The notes beneath the pieces were generated by a model. It was not told the origin of the DNA. It ran no database searches and saw nothing but the letters and a program-made list of their open reading frames with translations. Shown here in pieces: positions 14,038 to 17,362 of a DNA stretch of 17,362 nucleotides; within the stretch, counting starts at the first letter, position 1, and every line of letters starts with the position of its first letter. A program made the position numbers and the translations under genes. The DNA is from Xanthobacteraceae bacterium (GTDB taxonomy: Bacteria; Pseudomonadota; Alphaproteobacteria; Rhizobiales; Xanthobacteraceae). The stretch spans positions 1-17,362 of the forward strand of contig JASHQO010000223.1 of the NCBI GenBank assembly GCA_030039105.1. The letters are read 5' to 3'.

Positions 14038-15879
14038 ATGGCGGGAAACGGAACCAACGGAAAAAGCGCGGCCCCGTCCGTCAACGGCCGCGCCTATCCG
14101 ATCGAGGATCACTCTTACGACGTCGTCGTGGTCGGCGCCGGCGGGTCCGGCCTGCGCGCCGTCGTCGGCTGCAGCGAGGCGGGCCTGCGCACCGCCTGCA
14201 TCACCAAGGTGTTTCCGACCCGCTCGCACACGGTCGCGGCGCAAGGCGGCATCGCGGCCGCGCTCGGCAATATGGGCGAGGACGACTGGCGCTGGCACAT
14301 GTACGACACGGTCAAGGGCTCCGACTGGCTCGGCGACCAGGACGCCATCGAATATCTGTGCCGCAATGCGCCGGAAGCGGTCTACGAGCTCGAGCACTGG
14401 GGCCTGCCGTTCTCGCGCCGCGAGGACGACGGCAAGATCTATCAGCGCCCGTTCGGCGGTATGACCACTCACTACGGCAAGGGCACCGCGCAGCGCACCT
14501 GCGCCGCGGCCGACCGCACCGGCCACGCCATGCTGCACACCATGTACGGCCAGGCGCTACGCCATTCCGCGGAATTCTTCGTCGAGTATTTCGCCATCGA
14601 CCTGATCATGGACGACGAGGGCCGCTGCCGCGGCGTCATCGCGCTCAATCTCGACGACGGCAAAATTCACCGCTTTGCCGGGCAGATGACGGTGCTGGCG
14701 ACCGGCGGCTATGGCCGCGCCTACGCGTCCTGCACCGGCGCCCATACCCAGACCGGCGACGGCAACGCCATGGTGCTGCGCGCCGGGCTGCCGCTCGAGG
14801 ACATGGAATTCGTGCAGTTCCACCCGACCGGCGTCTATGGCGCCGGCGTGTTGATCACCGAAGGTGCCCGGGGCGAAGGCGCCTATCTGGTCAATGCCGA
14901 GGGCGAGCGCTTCATGGAGCGCTATGCGCCTTCGGCCAAGGACCTCGCCTCGCGCGACGTCGTATCCCGCGCCATGACCATCGAGATCCGCGAAGGGCGC
15001 GGCATCGGGCCGAAAAAGGACCACATCTTCCTGCATCTCGATCATCTCGATCCGAAGATTTTGGCCGAGCGGCTGCCCGGCATCACCGAGTCGGCGCGCA
15101 TCTTTGCCGGCGTCGACCTCACCCGCGAGCCGGTGCCGATCGTGCCGACGGTGCACTACAACATGGGCGGCATCGCCACGAACTATCGCGGCGAGGCGCT
15201 GATCAAGAAAGACGGCAATCCCGACCACATCGTGCCCGGCCTGATGGCGCTCGGCGAAGCCGCCTGCGTGTCGGTGCACGGCGCCAACCGGCTCGGCTCG
15301 AATTCGCTGATCGACCTCGTGGTGTTCGGCCGCGCCGCGGCCAAGCGCTGCGCCGAAATCCTCACCGCGGACGACAAGCAGCCGGAATTGCCGAAGGACT
15401 CCGCCGACAGGGCGCTGGCGCGGCTCGACAAATTCCGCAATGCCGCCGGCGGCACGCCGACCGCGGTGCTGCGCGCCAAGATGCAGCACGTGATGCAGAA
15501 CAATTGCGCGGTGTTCCGCACCGGCGACGTGCTCAAGGAAGGCTCGAAGCTGATCCACGAGGTATTCGACGGCGCTGCCGACATCCGCACCAGCGACCGT
15601 TCTCTGATCTGGAATTCCGACCTGATCGAGACGTTGGAATTCGCCAACCTGATCGAGCAGGCGGTCGTTACCGTGGATTCCGCGGTCAACCGCACCGAAA
15701 GCCGCGGTGCCCACGCGCGCGAGGACTTTCCCGATCGCGACGACAAGAACTGGATGAAGCACACCCTGGCCTGGCTCGATACCAATACCGGCAAGATCAC
15801 GGTCGACTACCGTCCGGTGCACACCTATACGCTGACCAACGACGTGTCCTACATCGAGCCCAAGGCGCGCGTGTACTAA
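14038..15879 (+). CDS. sdhA: Succinate dehydrogenase flavoprotein subunit
   Basis: A 613-residue catalytic subunit that oxidises succinate to fumarate at a covalently bound FAD on the cytoplasmic face of the membrane. The Rossmann motif VVVGAGGSGLRA (30-41) is followed by the FAD-linking His64 in TRSHTVAAQGG. Other hallmarks are QRPFGGMTTHYGKGTAQRT, ATGGYGRAYASCTGAHTQTG, EFVQFHPTG, SRDVVSRAM with the proton-shuttle Arg306, and HGANRLGSNSL. The ATG at 14038, two bases after the sdhD stop, is preferred; a GTG at 14032 overlapping that stop would add only two residues. The first 20 residues are a low-complexity leader rich in Asn, Gly and Ser, as in Bradyrhizobium-type SdhA. sdhB follows after 97 bp, which hold a palindromic repeat. 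Confidence 0.97.
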   Translation: MAGNGTNGKSAAPSVNGRAYPIEDHSYDVVVVGAGGSGLRAVVGCSEAGLRTACITKVFPTRSHTVAAQGGIAAALGNMGEDDWRWHMYDTVKGSDWLGDQDAIEYLCRNAPEAVYELEHWGLPFSRREDDGKIYQRPFGGMTTHYGKGTAQRTCAAADRTGHAMLHTMYGQALRHSAEFFVEYFAIDLIMDDEGRCRGVIALNLDDGKIHRFAGQMTVLATGGYGRAYASCTGAHTQTGDGNAMVLRAGLPLEDMEFVQFHPTGVYGAGVLITEGARGEGAYLVNAEGERFMERYAPSAKDLASRDVVSRAMTIEIREGRGIGPKKDHIFLHLDHLDPKILAERLPGITESARIFAGVDLTREPVPIVPTVHYNMGGIATNYRGEALIKKDGNPDHIVPGLMALGEAACVSVHGANRLGSNSLIDLVVFGRAAAKRCAEILTADDKQPELPKDSADRALARLDKFRNAAGGTPTAVLRAKMQHVMQNNCAVFRTGDVLKEGSKLIHEVFDGAADIRTSDRSLIWNSDLIETLEFANLIEQAVVTVDSAVNRTESRGAHAREDFPDRDDKNWMKHTLAWLDTNTGKITVDYRPVHTYTLTNDVSYIEPKARVY

Positions 15880-15952
15880 AGCATGATCCCGACAAAGCCG
15901 GCCCTCGGACTTGATCCGAGGGTGGAAACCGGTTCTCGGAAAAGATCATGCT
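15880..15952. repeat. Palindromic repeat element lodged between sdhA and sdhB
   Basis: AGCATGATC (15880-15888) and GATCATGCT (15944-15952) are perfect inverted ends of a 73-bp element. Inside it CCCTCGGA (15902-15909) and TCCGAGGG (15915-15922) form an 8-bp hairpin with a 5-base loop, and GGAAACCGGTTCTCGGAAAA follows. Elements with these ends are, from general knowledge, dispersed in Bradyrhizobium/Rhodopseudomonas genomes. It begins on the base after the sdhA stop codon and keeps the sdhB frame open upstream of the chosen start. Confidence 0.85.
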
Positions 15953-15976
15953 CCACTAAAACTGAAAGCGAACAAG

Positions 15977-16756
15977 ATGGTCCAGTTCACGCTACCGAAG
16001 AACTCCAAGATCACCGAAGGCAAGACCTGGCCGCATCCGGCCAAGGCCAAGACCGAACGCGAGTATCGCATCTATCGCTGGAATCCGGACGACCGCGCCA
16101 ATCCGCGCATCGACACCTATTACGTCGACACCGGCGATTGCGGGCCGATGATTCTCGACGGTCTCATTTGGATCAAGAACACCGTCGATCCGACGCTGAC
16201 TTTCCGCCGCTCCTGCCGCGAAGGCATCTGCGGCTCCTGCGCCATGAATATCGACGGCACCAATACGCTGGCCTGCACCAAGGCAATGAGCGAGGTCAAG
16301 GGCACCGTGCGCATCTATCCGCTGCCGCACATGCCGGTGGTCAAGGATTTGGTGCCCGATCTCACCAACTTCTATGCCCAGCACGCCTCGATCGAGCCCT
16401 GGCTGCAGACCGTTTCGCCGACGCCGCAGAAGGAATGGAAGCAGAGCCACGACGACCGGCTCAAGCTCGACGGCCTCTACGAATGCATCCTGTGCGCCTG
16501 CTGCTCGACCTCATGCCCGAGCTATTGGTGGAATTCCGACCGCTATCTCGGACCGGCGGCGTTGCTTCAGGCGCAGCGCTGGATCGTCGATTCACGCGAT
16601 GAAAAGACCGGCGAGCGGCTCGACAACCTGGAAGATCCGTTCCGGCTCTACCGCTGCCACACCATCATGAACTGCGCCAAGGCCTGCCCGAAGCACCTCA
16701 ATCCGGCCAAGGCGATCGCCGAGATCAAGCGAGCGTTGGTCGAACGGCAGGTGTGA
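15977..16756 (+). CDS. sdhB: Succinate dehydrogenase iron-sulfur subunit
   Basis: A 259-residue subunit that relays electrons from FAD to ubiquinone through three clusters. The [2Fe-2S] ligands are Cys80, Cys85, Cys88 and Cys100 (SCREGICGSC and LACTKA). Cys170, Cys173, Cys176 and Cys237 bind [4Fe-4S]; Cys180, Cys227 and Cys233 bind [3Fe-4S]. The spacing of these seven equals that in E. coli SdhB with a constant offset of 21. The ATG at 15977 gives MVQFTLPKNSKI, the usual alphaproteobacterial start. A longer in-frame start at 15911 (TTG) would translate part of the palindromic repeat and is rejected. The ribosome site is poor (GAAAGCG), so expression may depend on the sdhA transcript. It is convergent with argS, 20 bp apart. 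Confidence 0.96.
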   Translation: MVQFTLPKNSKITEGKTWPHPAKAKTEREYRIYRWNPDDRANPRIDTYYVDTGDCGPMILDGLIWIKNTVDPTLTFRRSCREGICGSCAMNIDGTNTLACTKAMSEVKGTVRIYPLPHMPVVKDLVPDLTNFYAQHASIEPWLQTVSPTPQKEWKQSHDDRLKLDGLYECILCACCSTSCPSYWWNSDRYLGPAALLQAQRWIVDSRDEKTGERLDNLEDPFRLYRCHTIMNCAKACPKHLNPAKAIAEIKRALVERQV

Positions 16757-16770
16757 ACGAAGCTTCGTTC
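16755..16770. other. Perfect 16-bp palindrome over the sdhB stop
   Basis: GAACGAAGCTTCGTTC is a perfect palindrome that begins in the sdhB stop codon (16754-16756) and lies in the 20-bp gap to the convergent argS stop at 16777. It has no loop of its own, so RNA would fold only with part of the stem opened. It might help end both transcripts, or be chance; no T-tract follows. Confidence 0.35.
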
Positions 16771-16776
16771 GCGGCG

Positions 16777-17362
16777 CTACATCCGCTCGGGGATGTCGAT
16801 TCCGAGCAACGACAAGCCCAATTCGAGCTGAGCGAGAACGGCCTTGCTCAGGGACAGCCATGAACCGGCGCGCGTGCTGTCTTCTTCGTTCAGGATTCGG
16901 GAGTCATGGTAGAACTGGCTATAGAGGCCGGCCAGGGCGAACATATGCTCGGCGAGGATGTGAGGCTTGCGCAACTCGGCGGCCCTCTCCACGACCAAAT
17001 GGAAGCGATCCAGGGTCAACGCGATCTGGCGCTCGATCGCCTTTTCAATGTGCACCGGCGCAAACGCGACACCGGCTTTCTCGGCCTTGAAGAGAAGCGA
17101 TTTTATCCGAACCCCGGCATACTGTAGATATGGTCCGGTGCGGCCTTCGAACTTCGAGAAGCGCGAGATGTTGAATATGTAATCGGATTCCCTGTCGTGC
17201 TGCAGGTCGGCGAATTTCAAGGCGCCGAGACCGACCATGTCCGCAACCTTCTCCCGCTCCCCCTGCTCGAGCTCGGCCCCCATTCCCGCCTCGTCGATTC
17301 GTCGTTCGGCCTCGGTAATAAGCATCTGCATCAGATCGGCCAGACGCATGATCCCGCCCTCG
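16777..17362 (-). CDS. argS: Arginyl-tRNA synthetase, C-terminal part (runs off the right edge)
   Basis: The last roughly 195 residues of a class I arginyl-tRNA synthetase; the 5' part with HIGH and the rest of the catalytic domain lies outside the window, and the frame is open to position 17362. GLGALKFADLQHDRESDYIF is the end of the catalytic region, FEGRTGPYLQYAGVRIKSLL begins the helical anticodon-binding (DALR) domain, and the protein ends LELGLSLLGIDIPERM. This tail resembles the E. coli-type enzyme (AGLYSQFYHDSRILNEEDS against the E. coli AGLF segment) more than the form I know from alphaproteobacteria, so it may be a second argS. An ATG at 17349 is internal, not the true start. Convergent with sdhB. 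Confidence 0.9.
   Translation of the reverse strand, partial: EGGIMRLADLMQMLITEAERRIDEAGMGAELEQGEREKVADMVGLGALKFADLQHDRESDYIFNISRFSKFEGRTGPYLQYAGVRIKSLLFKAEKAGVAFAPVHIEKAIERQIALTLDRFHLVVERAAELRKPHILAEHMFALAGLYSQFYHDSRILNEEDSTRAGSWLSLSKAVLAQLELGLSLLGIDIPERM

Noticed and set aside
14358..15914. A 518-codon frame overlapping sdhA on the same strand, and a 421-codon frame on the other strand
   Set aside because: Both overlap sdhA completely or nearly so and show the arginine-rich composition of shifted GC-rich codons.
15911..15976. A 22-residue N-terminal extension of SdhB
   Set aside because: It would translate part of the palindromic repeat from a TTG; the ATG at 15977 gives the standard N-terminus.
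1..17362. CRISPR arrays, tRNA or rRNA genes, insertion sequences and prophage
   Set aside because: No regularly spaced repeats, tRNA-like folds, transposase or phage proteins were recognised on either strand by reading.

Overview
The window looks like chromosomal core sequence from a GC-rich alphaproteobacterium of the order Hyphomicrobiales, most likely in or near the Bradyrhizobium/Rhodopseudomonas group. This rests on the sdhCDAB order and protein sequences, a NodU-type carbamoyltransferase, and two intergenic palindromic repeats of types I associate with that group (cores around GCGAAGCAATCC and AGCATGATC...GATCATGCT). The genus cannot be fixed from sequence reading alone. No rRNA, tRNA, CRISPR array, insertion sequence or phage gene was recognised.

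Layout. Positions 1-376 hold no convincing gene, but contain a short hairpin with a T-tract on the minus strand. A minus-strand block follows: a HpcH/CitE-family CoA ester lyase (377-1270) and aspartate-semialdehyde dehydrogenase (1433-2467). A plus-strand membrane-anchored protein of unknown function (2545-3393) is divergent from asd. A palindromic repeat then precedes a minus-strand sulfite dehydrogenase pair (sorA-like 3789-5012, sorB-like 3496-3777). A small secreted protein (5276-5650, plus) faces a minus-strand run that is transcribed from right to left: cytochrome b561 (9436-10071), a second sulfite-oxidase-fold molybdoenzyme (8641-9417), leuB (7415-8527) and an orphan NodU-type carbamoyltransferase (5669-7390). 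A secreted fasciclin protein (10204-10782, minus) diverges from a two-hot-dog MaoC dehydratase (11034-12083, plus). Next come a LysR-type regulator (12129-13028, minus) and, divergent from it, the complex II operon sdhC-sdhD-sdhA-sdhB (13239-16756). The right edge holds the 3' end of an arginyl-tRNA synthetase gene (16777-17362, minus).

How the genes work together. Three themes recur. The first is central carbon metabolism: succinate dehydrogenase, plus a malyl-CoA-type lyase/thioesterase and a mesaconyl-CoA-hydratase-like dehydratase, both reminiscent of ethylmalonyl-CoA or C4/C5 acyl-CoA chemistry. The second is amino-acid biosynthesis (asd, leuB). The third is periplasmic molybdenum redox chemistry, with two separate systems: a soluble sulfite dehydrogenase with its own cytochrome c, and an apparently lipid-anchored enzyme with a diheme membrane cytochrome b. 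Most of the window is conventional. The points most worth checking are the orphan carbamoyltransferase beside leuB, the second molybdoenzyme/b561 pair, the palindromic repeat lodged inside the sdh operon, and an ArgS tail that looks unlike the usual alphaproteobacterial form.
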